A stretch of 64,000 nucleotides of DNA from Labia minor (lineage: Eukaryota; Arthropoda; Insecta; Dermaptera; Spongiphoridae), in the NCBI GenBank assembly GCA_963082975.1, contig OY720346.1, forward strand, positions 69,803,267 to 69,867,266. The letters run 5' to 3'. Below, piece after piece: positions 1-10,914 of the stretch; position 1 is the first letter of the stretch; every line of letters begins with the position of its first letter. Position numbers and translations under genes: made by a program. The notes beneath the pieces were generated by a model. It ran no database searches. It worked only from the letters and a program-made list of their open reading frames with translations, and was not told the DNA's origin.

Positions 1-650
1 ATTTTGATGGCTTCTAATCTTTCCCAGATTCTTCTTCACGTAGCTGTCTTTTACTCACGATGGCAATTACGCACGAATTCATTAGCTTCCGGCTTTTTAA
101 AAGCACTTCTTCTAATTTCATGATAAATCAAACCCAAATTCCCAAAACATACAATGACATGAATATTCGCCCCTTTGCAACAAGCTGAAATATGTGTACA
201 ACGACTTCCTTTTTTAGACCTTCCCTTTCTTCATGATATAAATAAATTAAAATTTGTCTCATCGATGAAGATTATGGGGATATTCTCTGCTTGGTATTCC
301 AAAAGTTGTTGAGCATAATTACGCCTTTTAATATTATTTTCTACACTGTTTGCTTTTTCAGGTTCCCTATGAATACCTTTTAATGTAAATAAGATACCAT
401 CTATGTAAATGCTTACGTAAACATTCTGTAGAAACAATAATTCGATGATTTTCTTGATATTTTTGTTTTAATTCTTTCAAAGTTATTCTTGGATTATTTT
501 CAACATACTCTTCCATAAAGACATGATGTCCAGCTGTAATTTTAGATAATCGTTTTCCACCACGTTGTTTTTCAGTTTCTTGTTGATTGATCCATCGATA
601 AGCTGTAGATTTTTTTCACACCTTGTGTGTTTGCAAGCATTCTCCTGTCA
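1..650 (-). pseudogene. Broken DDE (Tc1/mariner/IS630-like) transposase, copy 1
   Basis: Read on the minus strand, this stretch gives pieces of a cut-and-paste transposase in several frames. Around 610-430 there is a winged-helix-like piece (RWINQQETEKQRGGKR..., then a 'NNPRITLKELKQKY' helix). A 68-codon piece at 437-231 ends in IPIIFIDETNFNLFIS, which matches the first catalytic aspartate motif (DETNFNLF) of DDE_3-type transposases. Past a frameshift, 'KGRSKKGSRCTH' and 'KGANIHVIVCFGNLGLIYHE' continue the RNase H-like fold. At least two frameshifts and several stops break it, and the later D and E/D motifs are not seen. It runs to the window start. The same relic recurs at 22255-22915, so it was carried along by a segmental duplication. 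The family call is by motif only. Confidence 0.6.
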
Positions 651-794
651 CCATTGTTATTATGCAATGCACAAAGTTGTTTTTTGATGTTGTCGGCTTG
701 AATTTTTTTTATGTATGTCATTTCTCATTAGAAGACGTGTGTTTATTTATAGTTTAAGAAAAATATTAATTAGGCATATTAAATTTATATTTTT

Positions 795-1380
795 ACCGAC
801 CGACGATAGTAAGGGAGGTATTGTTATCCCACCAAATTTCACAAGTGGAGATTTTTACATATCTCCACGAATCATGCATTTTCTTAACAGAAAAAAGTAT
901 TTTTAGCATGATGTCTGTCAGTTTGTTCGACCGTAAAGATGTGTACAGCTTGATCGACTGAACGGATTTTTATAAAATTTAGTATATTTACTTAATGCAT
1001 CAGTATGATGAATTGATCAACTTTTGGTGCAAATCCGGAAACCGGAAGTGGTAGTATTAGCAATCCACGATAGGAAGGGAAGAGTTATTTTTACACCAAA
1101 TTTCACATGAGGAGATTTTTTTACATATTACCACGAATCATGCACCATTGTATTGGTTTTATCCTCGAGGAAAATCATCTTTATTAGTTTTTCCTTAATT
1201 TAAAATTGGTCTTGCATATATTTTATAAATAAAATGAAAGTAAAAATATTTATGTTATATTCATATCTGTTTTTTATTACATTAATAGATATATTAAAAT
1301 TATTTGAAATTGTTTGTGTAGCTAGAAATTAATTTACTTCAAACCGTAGGTCGGTTCGGACCTGGCCACAGGTCAACTTA
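795..1380 (+). mobile_element. Helentron-like non-autonomous element (ACCGACCG family), copy a
   Basis: It starts with ACCGACCGACGATAG and ends with a mirrored TCGGTCGG, a small hairpin (GACCTG-GCCA-CAGGTC) and AACTTA. It has no coding capacity. Inside is a TGTCTGTC-type stretch and a CCGGAAACCGGAAGTGG motif. At least nine full or partial copies lie in this window. Short inverted repeats near both ends, a 3' hairpin and insertion in T-runs are features of Helentron-associated elements such as Drosophila INE-1/DINE-1. The class assignment is inference. Confidence 0.6.
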
Positions 1381-1681
1381 TTTTAATTTAATTTGGTATT
1401 AAAAATTCCATTTTGTTGTTGTGTTTTTTAAACTTCAAATTAATTATTCCCAATAGTATTTATTCCCAATTTCAAGTAGAAAAGGTATAAACGAATAGAG
1501 AAAGAATTTTACATAAAATTTTTAATCATTTCACAAATTAATAATATAATAAATGACAGATTGTAAATTGAGGATAAAAAAATATATTTCATTATATCTT
1601 ATTATTATACTAATAATAATTATTATACTAGCATAAATTGTATATATATATTTTTAATTTTATTTCGAAATTAATTAAAAC

Positions 1682-2858
1682 CAGGGCTTCGAACCGTTAT
1701 TTTTTTCGTTTCGGTTTTCGTTCCGGTTCAATAAAAAAAAAAAATATCAGTTCGGTTCCGGTTTTCGTTCCGGCAAAAATAACGGTTTTTTTCGGTTTTC
1801 GGTTTTCGGTTCAGCTCCGATTAATTAATTTTAAAGACCTTTTATTTGTATTAGAAATTTAGGTCGGGGTATGCCGAGTCTGCCATAAATATATAAAAAT
1901 ATTTCTTGCTACCACCCTAAATCATACTACATGAATTGATACAATATAATATAAATAATAATAATTAATTAAAGGTATAATAATTAGAAGTATTTAATAT
2001 AAGATGTTAATATAATTTATTAAACGGAACAAATAAGTATGAATATTTTTTTACATCCTTCTACTTTCAAACACTCAACAAACGAAACAAATTCGTATAT
2101 TTAATGTTAAAGTATACAGGATTCTTGGATATATTTACTTATAATTATAACTATAATTATAAAAGATGAAAATTACTTCTAATTATCAAAATACCTTCCA
2201 ATATATTTTCATTTAAACTATTTCTATTGTCTCATAAAATAAACTTTAAACCAGAGAAAGCTCTTTCAACACTAACTTGTGTTGCAGTATCTCCTAAAAC
2301 CACCATTGCAATTTTGTTAAAATGAGGATATGTATTTTTATTTTCCTCCCAAAATTCTAAAATAAGTTTTTTACTGTCTAATCTTCGTACTTGGTCAAAG
2401 GTATTCAATATTTGTTTAAATTTATTTAATAATTTTATTTATATTTATGAATCATTTTCTTTATATCAGTACATAACCCTGTAACAAATGGAATAAATAA
2501 TTTAAAAAATTAATACTATCATTAAATCAAAATATCAGTATTAAACAAACGATGAAAACATTAAATTCTGTATTGCGACTACGAGACGCTGCCAACACAA
2601 CCGAAGGGAGAGTATGACTAGGACACTAATTTTTGAAACAAAGTTTTTAGCGACACCATGCAGTGCGAGGCATAACTAATTGAAAAATTCGGGCTTGGGT
2701 GTTGCCAAAACACCTCTTGTGGCAACTCTGGATTGAACACGTACTGAACCGAAATAAACCGATATTATTTTTTCGGTTCAGCTCCGGTTTTCGTTCCGGC
2801 AAAAATAACGGTTTTTTTCGGTTTTCGGTTTTCGGTTCAGTTCCGGTTCGAAGCCCTG
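1682..2858. mobile_element. hAT transposon, deletion derivative, with perfect 8-bp target duplication
   Basis: The terminal inverted repeats begin CAGGGCTTCGAACCG on the left and end CGGTTCGAAGCCCTG on the right. They are flanked by an exact 8-bp duplication, attaaaac, at 1674-1681 and 2859-2866, which is diagnostic for hAT elements. The subterminal regions hold repeated CGGTTTTCGGTTTTCGG and TTCCGGTTTTCGTTCCGGC motifs, likely transposase-binding sites. The interior is AT-rich and keeps only a C-terminal transposase relic (2232-2424, minus). A related sequence near 39050-39065 (aaattaattaaaaaatttt) looks like the unoccupied site. Confidence 0.9.
2232..2424 (-). pseudogene. hAT transposase C-terminal dimerisation domain remnant
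   Basis: On the minus strand this translates to about 63 codons ending at a TGA (2234-2232). It includes 'LEFWEENKNTYPHFNKIA', 'LGDTATQVSVERAFSGLKFI', the conserved hAT C-terminal signature (YPxLxxIAxxxL...A/S-T-Q-x-S-V-E-R-x-F-S). This region mediates dimerisation in active transposases. The catalytic and BED-finger regions are absent, so it cannot encode a working enzyme. It lies inside the 1682-2858 element, which supports the hAT assignment of those termini. Confidence 0.8.
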
Positions 2859-3193
2859 ATTAAAACATTTTAAAATATTTTAAAGATAAAAAAATATTGA
2901 TACAATATCAAATAAAAAAAAAGAGGCGGGAGGCAAATATAATACATTAATTAATAATAATTAAAAAAATTAAAATCAGTTAAAATAAGAAGTTTCAAAA
3001 TTTCTAGATTTTTTAAATCATTATAATTTATGAATATTTAATGATTACATTTAAAATCATTTGAAAGTTATAATTTCATCTTCACAAACAGAGATTAAAA
3101 AATAATAAAATCAAAATATTGAAAAAATATAATGGGGAGGTAGAAAAAAAGTTCGAATTCCCCTCTTCTTATTTTTATTTAAGAGGTCTTCTG

Positions 3194-3263
3194 ATTGGTT
3201 GCCTGTTTCGACACACCTTTTTTCGACTTAAACGCCACCCTCCATTTCCTTCAGCTATCATTT
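3194..3263 (+). promoter_or_regulatory. Conserved 5' region of F-box copy 1: inverted CCAAT box and possible initiator
   Basis: ATTGG (3194-3198) sits in a segment almost unchanged in all four paralogues (13027, 23939, 40024). A TCATTT at 3258-3263 fits the arthropod initiator consensus TCAKTY and would give a roughly 100-nt leader. No TATA box is evident. The conservation may simply reflect recent duplication. Confidence 0.3.
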
Positions 3264-3360
3264 GCTCTCTGCATCTCACCAAGTCAACATTAGCACGCTT
3301 GCTAACGGAGTGTACTTTGCAATTTGTTTTGTTTTTGATTTTCTTTTTTGTTTTTTAATC

Positions 3361-4740
3361 ATGCCATTCAAAAAGTTAAAAGTCGACCATTGTGTCCAGG
3401 AGGTGACTCCTGTAAATGAAACGAGTGTTCAATATAGTGGTGATCAAGAATTATATCATCATATGACGAGATTACCGCAAGAATTAGTAGGTAATATTCT
3501 TCAATATGCAACAATACAACAATTGCTTGTTTTTAGTGAAGATCCATATTATTACGATGTGATTATCAAGTCTGGGATTATCTCTTCCTTACCAGCAATA
3601 TCATTCCGCGGTCGGAATTCCTTCTACGCTGAACATTTTTTCGGACGATTCTATTTATTCATAGAAACAGTTGATGTAAGTGAGTTGAATTATGAATTTT
3701 TAATCAAGTTTATAAAACATTATCCCATGCCACGATTAAAAAAAATTAATTTTAAAATTTCACACAAACGTGTAAAAATCATAAATGATATAGAAGATCT
3801 TCTAACAAAATTAAAATGTCTTATAGAAGAAGGTAAACTGCCAACTTGTCCTATTTTTAATAAGGTAGAAGAAATTATTATCAGAATAAGACGTGTGCGT
3901 TTACCAAATCCTGAAATTTTTTCATGGGCTATTAATTATTTTTTTCCAAATTTAAAAAAATTAGACTTAAAGGGTGAACCTATATTAAATAATAAATCAT
4001 TTTGTAAAATGAACAACCTTGTAACATTAAAAACAGAAACAATGGAACCATTGAAATCAATAGATAACTTCTCTAATTTAAGACAATTAGAAATCACTTT
4101 TCATTCTGATAATGAGACCTGGCCATCTTATTTGTCTAAATTAGAAAATTTAGAACACCTAGAGATTGATTACGATGGCCCAGAAGAAATTGTCAGGCGT
4201 TATTTTGAAATTGCACCATTACGTAAATTGAAAAAAGTAATGCTTTTAGAAATTCCATCATTTACAGAAAAACTAGTTAAAGTGTTTCTAGAAAAAAGGT
4301 TACCATTAACAAATTTGAAAATATGTTTTTGCGATGATGTCGAGAAAAATGCTTTGAAAATGCTCAATCAGTTTGAAAATTTAACAGATCTCCGATTAGA
4401 ATGCTGTGAATTAATAAAATCTAGTGATCTCGAGGATATCCATAAAATAAAAAAATTAAATATTTTATCGTTGCGTGGATGTCTAGAAATAGATAATGAA
4501 GCCCTTCCATATATTTTTCAATGTAAAACATTATATCAATTAACTCTTGATGGCACCTATGTAAAAGTGGATTTTAGGTCATTTAAAAATAACTTGCGTG
4601 TTCATACATTGAACATTCAAAAACAAGACCATCATAATGATTATCGTGCGTGGCCATCTAATTTGAATACTCCAGATAAAGGTCGGAATTTAAAAGAATT
4701 GTTACCTTTTGCATGTTGTATCAAAAAATTAACATTTTAA
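3361..4740 (+). CDS. F-box/leucine-rich-repeat protein, paralogue 1
   Basis: An intact single-exon reading frame of 459 codons. I chose the ATG at 3361 (MPFKKLK...) because it is the first ATG shared by all four paralogues; the frame is open further upstream but only with non-ATG codons. Residues about 36-78 (LPQELVGNILQYATIQQLLVF...) fit an F-box, the Skp1-binding segment of SCF ubiquitin ligases. From about residue 120 to the end there are some ten degenerate leucine-rich repeats (FPNLKKLDLKG, LENLEHLEIDYDG, FENLTDLRLECCE, KKLNILSLRG). No signal peptide or membrane segment is seen, so it should be cytosolic or nuclear. The expected role is recruiting a substrate for ubiquitination; the substrate is unknown. 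This copy lacks the 'LPIL.I' insert of paralogues 2 and 4 after MNNLVTL. Expanded LRR families, some with F-box-like N termini, are reported from parasitoid wasp venom; a link here is speculative. Confidence 0.85.
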   Translation: MPFKKLKVDHCVQEVTPVNETSVQYSGDQELYHHMTRLPQELVGNILQYATIQQLLVFSEDPYYYDVIIKSGIISSLPAISFRGRNSFYAEHFFGRFYLFIETVDVSELNYEFLIKFIKHYPMPRLKKINFKISHKRVKIINDIEDLLTKLKCLIEEGKLPTCPIFNKVEEIIIRIRRVRLPNPEIFSWAINYFFPNLKKLDLKGEPILNNKSFCKMNNLVTLKTETMEPLKSIDNFSNLRQLEITFHSDNETWPSYLSKLENLEHLEIDYDGPEEIVRRYFEIAPLRKLKKVMLLEIPSFTEKLVKVFLEKRLPLTNLKICFCDDVEKNALKMLNQFENLTDLRLECCELIKSSDLEDIHKIKKLNILSLRGCLEIDNEALPYIFQCKTLYQLTLDGTYVKVDFRSFKNNLRVHTLNIQKQDHHNDYRAWPSNLNTPDKGRNLKELLPFACCIKKLTF

Positions 4741-4789
4741 TTTAAAGATTACTTTTTTGTGAGTGATAATTGTCATTTAGAGTATAAAA

Positions 4790-4795
4790 AATAAA
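4790..4795 (+). terminator. Poly(A) signal AATAAA, F-box copy 1
   Basis: Canonical AATAAA 50 nt past the TAA stop. It keeps a similar distance in all four paralogues, which supports real transcripts, although AATAAA is common in DNA this AT-rich. Confidence 0.45.
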
Positions 4796-6464
4796 TTTTT
4801 ATAAATATTTCTTATGATGGTTTTATAAGCTTAAATTATTTTAATATTTAAGATTTATATTTTATAATATCTATATTAAAAATATTTATATATAATTTTT
4901 AATAATTGAAAATACTATTTTATTAATATAAATAAATTACCATTGTATGTTTGTATTTATATTAAAAAAGAAATTGTTAACTTTAAATCATAAATATATT
5001 AAATCATAATATATGTATTCTATTATTTGTAAGTATTACACATTTTTAAAAGTTATTTATGTAGAATAATAATAAATAAACATTTTTTTATTTTTTTTAA
5101 TATTATTGTATTTAAATTAAATTATTTAAAAAATAATTTTAAATATTTAATAAAATTATTGTATAAAGTAAAATTATTATTGATTTATTGTAAAGATTAT
5201 AATACAAAAATCTAACAAATATCTCATTGGATCATTTTGTCATAAATAATATCTTTATTAAAATAAATATATAATATATATACTTATACAAATGATAATT
5301 GAAAAATGGCGATACGCTAATTTGTAATTTATACTTTAAATGTAAGCATATCTTAATTAATATTAATACATATTATAAAATGAAATTTTATATGAATTTA
5401 TTTTGTTTTACTTTTCAATCCTATAACCTTTCCCATATTCTTCATATATATATATATATATAAGAAAGTTATATAAATAATATAATAATATGTAAATGAC
5501 ATAAAATATTGTAGGATTTCCAGCTAATAATTTTATTTGTTTTGCGAAAACATTCATATTTAAATTTTTTGGTTTCGTTCGACCCGGATATCCATTTCTG
5601 ATAGTGAAAATTTAAAATAACATATATTAATTTAAATTAAATTATAATTTAAAATTAATAAATAATATTTATTAAACCAGCGCATGTTTGGCTCTTTGTT
5701 GATGCCACCACTTCACGTGTTGGCGCGTGAAATTTGCAGTGTTAAAAAATTAATTCCTGTACTTTGAGCAAATAAATGTAGCTGAAATTCTAGATATAGC
5801 AGTTTTATACAATTATTAATCATGTGAAAAATTATCAAACATATATATTTATTTTTACGGTCACTTTAGAAGAAAAAATATCAAAACGTTGTAATAATCT
5901 TGGTTACACACACACACACACACACACACAGAGAGAGACATTTTTCTCAACCTTAGTGAAAATTATTCAGGAACCTTCAAATCGTATAAAAACATCAAAA
6001 TCTCAACATCGAAAATTTTCGTGATCGCAATACTATCTCGCCAGATATAGTAAAAAAATAAATAAATAATTTTTTAATTTTTGTTCCTTTAAAATATTTG
6101 AAATTTTTTCATTTATTTTTTAATTATTAATTAATGTTTTTTCATTAATTAGTTAAATAATATACTTTTTAATTATTTTTTTTTCTCTCTAAAATATTTG
6201 AAATTTTTTAATCTGTTTTGTCGTTTAATTTTTTGTTAATTCTTATCAATTTTTATTAGTTAATTTTTTATTTTATATTTATTTATTTATTGTTCTTTTA
6301 TTAATGATTTTTTAGATTGTTTTATAACTTTTAATATTTTTTCACTAAAATATTATTTATTTATTATTATTAGGGACCCCAAGTTACATTCATTTTAATC
6401 AGATTGATGCAATGATATAACATTTAATAATTGTAATAAATAATTAAAGAATTGTATATCAATA
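4796..6464. other. AT-rich 3' flank of F-box copy 1, no gene
   Basis: Very AT-rich DNA with a (TA)n at 5445-5462, a (CA)n tract at 5906-5928 and a dispersed repeat at 5689-5800 (GGCTCTTTGTTGATGCCACC... with a CACGTG core). The same flank recurs at 25523-29159, where a Helitron interrupts it. Parts also recur at 43575-44030 and 46715-47345. The intact sequence acaattattaatcatg at 5810-5825 is the empty site of the Helitron at 26576-28593. No coding region is supported. Confidence 0.7.
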
Positions 6465-7275
6465 CTAGCTGCTCCGAGCGCCTTCCAGGCGCTCTTCACT
6501 CCTAGACGGGGGCTCCGCCCCCTGTACCCCCGAGTGATACATAGTATTTGGTTGAAAGTCTGTATGTAAAAGGTTTTCATCCATTTTGTTTCAATCAGTA
6601 TAAGTAGATAAGAAATATATCTGTTTTCTTAGAAAATATATATTTTAATTTAATCAGTAAATTAATTATATATTATTATTGTATATGTTATATTTATCTA
6701 ACTCTGTGTCTATACAGTTTTCGAAAGTTCTTAGCCGCAGCATCCACTTTTCTCTATGAGTCCCTATCCTGAGCTACAACCAAATCCTACCCTGTCCCAT
6801 CTCTCCCATGTCCCTTCCTTCATTGTCCACCCACCTTGATCTTTGGTCTTCCACCGGATGTTTCCCAATCGGTTTCTCCCAATTTCTAGTTTCTCCAATT
6901 CCAACCACGTCCCCTTCCCAGCCTTCTCGATTTTATAACCTTAACTATATCTGGACATTATTTCTCGTTATGCCATCTCCGCCATTCGTATCCGAATCAT
7001 AATTCTTGCATTTTTTTGTTTAATTACATTTCGGTTGATTTTTCCCCAATTTCTCCAATCACATGTCTCCTCTTCCAGTCCAATTCATTTACCTATCAAT
7101 GTTGCATAAGGCATTTAAATTTCTTAATTTGGCTAGAACACTCCAATTTTTAAAATTTTAAATAGAGGGAGAGAGAGAGGTTCTAATTATATATATATAT
7201 ATATATATATATCTGTTTCTATGACAGCCAAATAGTAAACAAATTACATACATACAAACACTCTCCTTTATCTAT
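6465..7275 (-). mobile_element. Helitron, short internally deleted copy
   Basis: The 3' terminus on the minus strand is CTAG (6465-6468), next to a GC-rich hairpin (GAGCGCC-TTCCA-GGCGCTC on the plus strand) and a second stem (GGGGGCTCCGCCCCC). These match the termini of five other copies here. The 5' end is degenerate but recognisable near 7275 (RC of actctccttta, fed by a cattacatacatac run). It lacks replicase/helicase. It carries a fragment of a non-LTR reverse transcriptase. The target sequence gtatatcaata on the left matches the uninterrupted locus near 47340. Confidence 0.6.
6722..6960 (-). pseudogene. Non-LTR retrotransposon reverse-transcriptase C-terminal fragment inside a Helitron
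   Basis: Read on the minus strand, this degenerate stretch encodes pieces of the RT tail (IVKVIKSRRLG..., then GKHPVEDQR... and RTFE). The same tail is intact at 60796-61116. Stops and frameshifts break it. It appears in the equivalent position in the other Helitron copies, so it was probably captured once before the Helitrons spread. Confidence 0.6.
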
Positions 7276-8326
7276 GCGCACGGCAGTGCGCCGGCCAAGT
7301 TCCAGCAAGCCGCGCGCATGCCGTAAGTATATTTACACGAATGGTTTGGAGTCACTTTTGACCCCCCTGTATCTCAGTGCCTATTGCAAGTACAGAGATA
7401 AAATTTTATCTACGTAGTCATATACTAGAACTAAAGCAGTATGCCAAATTTCATAGTTATAGTTTCAGTAGATCCTGAAATATGACCCTGTGAAAATAGC
7501 TTATTTTGGAACTGATTCACTGATTGGTCAACAAAATTCTTAGGGTATTTCCAATTGTCCTAGCGCTATGAAATTTGGCATACAGGTCGTATGTTATAAG
7601 TAGGTTAACAAAAAATTATGAAATTTAAGAAATCGGTCAAGCTTGAGTTGTTATAATCGAATATCAATGCGATTTTAACGAATTCAAACGAATTCATTGG
7701 TTTTGTCAGAAACTAATCAAGCTAGGACTTCGAAATTTGGTACACCGATATTATTCACAGTTTGTAGATTTCTTTTAAAATTTCGTCAAAATCGGTTAAC
7801 CGGAAGTGGTACTTTACCTACACTGGTTGCGTTTACCTTTCAAGTAAAGTACCAGTTTGCTTCGAGATATTTGCTTCATATTTTGTATATAGATTTAAAA
7901 ATATGAAAAAAATTCAGATACCAAATTTCATCATGATCTGACTACCGGAAGTGACATTTTACCTATACAAGTAGCGTTAGGTGTAAATTATAAATATATA
8001 TAATAGTGTTAAACCATTTTACTTTATAATTTAAATTAATGTTTGTTTATTTTTATTGTTATAACTTAACAGTTTCTATATAATTTTCAATTAATATTAA
8101 TAGTTCTAATTATTTATTATTCAAAATACAAGTTGGAAATTCAGAACTATAAAATAAAAGAACAAATAAAATTATTATATTTAATATATAAACAAATATA
8201 ATTTTAATTTAAAAAAATTTGCAATTTTTTTAAACACAAAATTACTTCAAAGGCTAAGAATGGACGCGGGCGCGGCACAAAAAGGAAAAAATAGGAAGCT
8301 TTCTTAAAAAAAAGTATTGAAATCTA
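7276..8326. other. Repeat-derived intergenic DNA
   Basis: No gene is seen. 7276-7990 looks like an unclassified dispersed repeat: 'accaaatttcat' and 'ccggaagtg' motifs recur (about 7800 and 7945), a style shared with the Helentron-like family, but without its termini. 7990-8326 is plain AT-rich DNA. Confidence 0.5.
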
Positions 8327-8981
8327 ATCAAAAACATACCTGTTAAAAAGGGGGCCAAGTTCCTATCGGCTATTTGTTTGCCTAAAAAAGGGTTCAAATC
8401 CATCCCAAAGCCAAGTTTAGATGCACTTCAAAATCATTCATAATCATTTTTATCAACAGCCTGATCCACTGGTAAACATTTGGCATTCCAAAGAATCGCC
8501 AACACACCCAATCCTCCGCCTCCTGCATCCAGGCACGCCACTTTATTCACGTCAACGGTCCATCTGGCCGAAATTCACTTTACCATACACCCAACTTAAA
8601 ATATGGTATAGTTGTTAAAATACGTAGGTACATGGTTTAAAATATCTAAAATTATAATACTTAGAAATTTGAACTTGGCAGGTTTTCGTACTGTACGTAA
8701 CACTAGATTAATTGTATAATTATATTTATTATTTAAATATATAAATTAACCTGCTAATTCTAAGTATTAAAATTGTAGATATTTTAAACCAAGTACCTAC
8801 GTATTTTAACAACTATACCATATTTTAAGTTGGGTATATGGTAAAGTGAATTTCGGCCAGATGAACCGTTGACGTGAATAAAGTGGCGTGTAGTGTGCCT
8901 GGATGCAGGAGGCGGAGGACTTGGTGTGGGACTGAGTGTTTTGTACAGCACGAAAACCTGGCAAGTTCAAATTTCTAAGTA

Positions 8982-10573
8982 CACTGCTGGACAAAAGTAT
9001 TGCATAAAATTTAAAAGTGTAATAAAATGTTGTAATTTTAATTATAAAAACAATTTTTCATTTTAAATTATTTATTTATTTTATATTTACTTATAATCAT
9101 CGCAAATTAACTCTGACTAAAGGAAAAATAAGAGACTAAACATGAAACGAATTAAATTAAACAACTTCTTAATAAAACACTCATTATTCAGTTCTTCCTA
9201 ATCAATTTTTTTAATGTAATTTTCATGCCCTACACAATTATTTTTTAAGTTCTATTTTAGTTTTATACTTTTAAAAATTAATATGGCCCGAAAGGGTAAT
9301 TTTTCTGAACAAACTGCTATTCGAGTGGGAACATTACGCGAGGAAGGTTTAAATCAAACAACGATTGCTCAGAGGATAGGAATGAATCAATCCACTGTCT
9401 CCAGAATTTTAGCACGTCACAGGGAGACTGGTAGCTACTCCCGACGCCCAGTAATGGGTAGCCCTAGAAGTACAAACCGAACAGATGAGAGATTTCTTCA
9501 GCTAAATGTTCTTCGAAACAGGTCTCTCACTAGTAATCAATTACGGCATTCTATCGCCGTCGTTCGTGACGTCCATATTTCAAGTAGGACAGTTAGAAGA
9601 AGGTTAAATGAAGCAAATTTGGCTTCAAGGAGACACGCAACTTGCCCTCTTCTTACCAGAGCCCATAGAGTTGCCAGACTTCAATACTCACATGAACATG
9701 TCAATTGGACATTAGAAGATAGGAGACGTCTATTATTCACAGACGAATCGAGATTCACTCTATTCTCTCCAGATGGAAGGATGAGAGTATGGAGGCGACA
9801 AGGGAAGAGGTATGCAGAAGTTAACACCTCCCCAAGAGTGAGTTTTGGCGGCGGTGGGATCATGGTTTGGGGAGGAATAAGTTTTGATGGCCGTATACAG
9901 AGTTGCACATTGTTAATGCAGGTACATTAAATATCCAGAGGTATCTTAACGTTATCCAGCAATATGTTGTGCCATTTGCCAGAAGAGTCGGTGATAATTT
10001 TTAATTTATGCAAGATAACGCCAGATGTCACACTGCTCGAGTTGTACTGCAGTACCTAGAAGACGTTTCAATAAATCGTTTGGTTTCCCCACCAAGAAGT
10101 CCAGACCTAATTCCTATAGAGCATCTTTGGGACACTATAGGAAGACGGCTCAGGCTTCGTCCAGATTGCCCTAGCTCTCTCGCAGAGCTACGTCTAGCGG
10201 TTGTTGAAGAGTGGAATGGGATTTCTCAAGAGATCATTCAAAATCTTATTGTTTCCATGCCGAGGAGGGTTAAAGCGGTTATCAAAGCAAGAGGAGGTGT
10301 CACTTAATATTGTCCAAAAAAAATTAGGAATTTAAAAGTACAAGAACTTTTTTAATCGGTAATTCAAATTTACTATGTTTTTACGTTATTGAGCTTTATT
10401 TTAATTTGTGTTAATAAACAATTTTATACTAAATTTATTGTCTTTTTTCACCACTCTCCATAAACTAGAATTCTTTCACAACGAGTTCACAAAAAAAAAA
10501 AATATATAATAATAGATTTTGAATTCAAATTACCTCATTTTTAAATTTTATGCAATACTTTTGTCCAGCAGTT
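8982..10573 (+). mobile_element. Tc1-family transposon (1.59 kb) with TIRs and TA duplication
   Basis: The termini are (C/A)ACTGCTGGACAAAAGTATTGC, inverted at both ends and extending about 30 bp into AT-rich sequence. They are flanked by TA at 8980-8981 and 10574-10575. The full length, about 1.6 kb, is typical for Tc1 elements. It encloses one broken transposase gene. The insertion cut the foldback element's right arm at 'aagTAttataatttt', a join still visible as the uncut mirror in the left arm near 8660-8670. Confidence 0.95.
9283..10307 (+). pseudogene. Tc1 transposase, DD34E, broken by one frameshift and one stop
   Basis: It begins at ATG 9283 ([16 protein letters not shown]). The N-terminal half holds paired helix-turn-helix domains for TIR binding ([19 protein letters not shown], about residues 26-44, and [14 protein letters not shown]). 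The first catalytic aspartate is in [14 protein letters not shown] frameshift near 9895 ends this frame at 9930, and an in-frame TAA just before 10008 interrupts the continuation. The C-terminal part (10008-10307) has the second aspartate in QDNARCHTARV and the glutamate in SPDLIPIEHLWD, with 34 residues between them, so DD34E. All three catalytic residues remain and only two lesions are seen, so the insertion is fairly young but no longer self-mobilising. Confidence 0.93.
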
Positions 10574-10914
10574 TATTATAATTTTAGATATTTTAAACCA
10601 TGTACCTACGTATTTTAACAACTATACCATATTTTAAGTTGGGTGTATGGTAAAGTGAATTTCGGCCAGATGGACCGTTGACGTGAATAAAGTGGCGTGC
10701 CTTGATGCAGGAGTCGGAGGATTGGGTGTGGTGGCGATTCTTTGGAATGCCAAATGTTTACCAGTGGATCAGGCTGTTGATAAAAATGATTATGAATGAT
10801 TTTGAAGTGCATCTAAACTTGGCTTTGGGATGGATTTGAACCCTTTTTTAGGCAAACAAATAGCCGATAGGAACTTGGCCCCCTTTTTAACAGGTATGTT
10901 TTTGATCAGATATA

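Larger units (their letters stand above)
8327..10914. mobile_element. Foldback element with ~370-bp inverted arms, split by a Tc1 transposon
   Basis: The left arm (about 8327-8695) is the reverse complement of the right arm, which is split into 8930-8981 and 10574-10914 by the Tc1 element. An extra partial inverted copy lies at 8755-8930. The outermost shared sequence is ATCAAAAACATACCTGTTAA. With the Tc1 removed the locus would form a near-perfect hairpin with a roughly 230-nt interior. Short open frames in the arms (8421-8618 plus; 10615-10812 minus) are the same sequence read in mirrored arms and do not look like genes. The class is unknown; it may be a foldback element or a large MITE. 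Confidence 0.75.

Noticed and set aside
3119-3358. 79-codon open frame upstream of each F-box gene (also 12952-13191, 23864-24103, 39949-40188)
   Set aside because: It opens with TTG, not ATG, and overlaps the leader of the F-box gene. Its conservation is explained by the duplicated promoter region.
3262-3360. N-terminal extension MLSASHQ... of the F-box proteins
   Set aside because: It depends on a TTG start and is not kept in paralogue 3. The shared ATG at MPFKKLK is the better start.
8421-8618. 65-codon frame found three times (8421, 8806, 10615)
   Set aside because: These are the same arm of the foldback element read in different places. Low-complexity composition and no domain.
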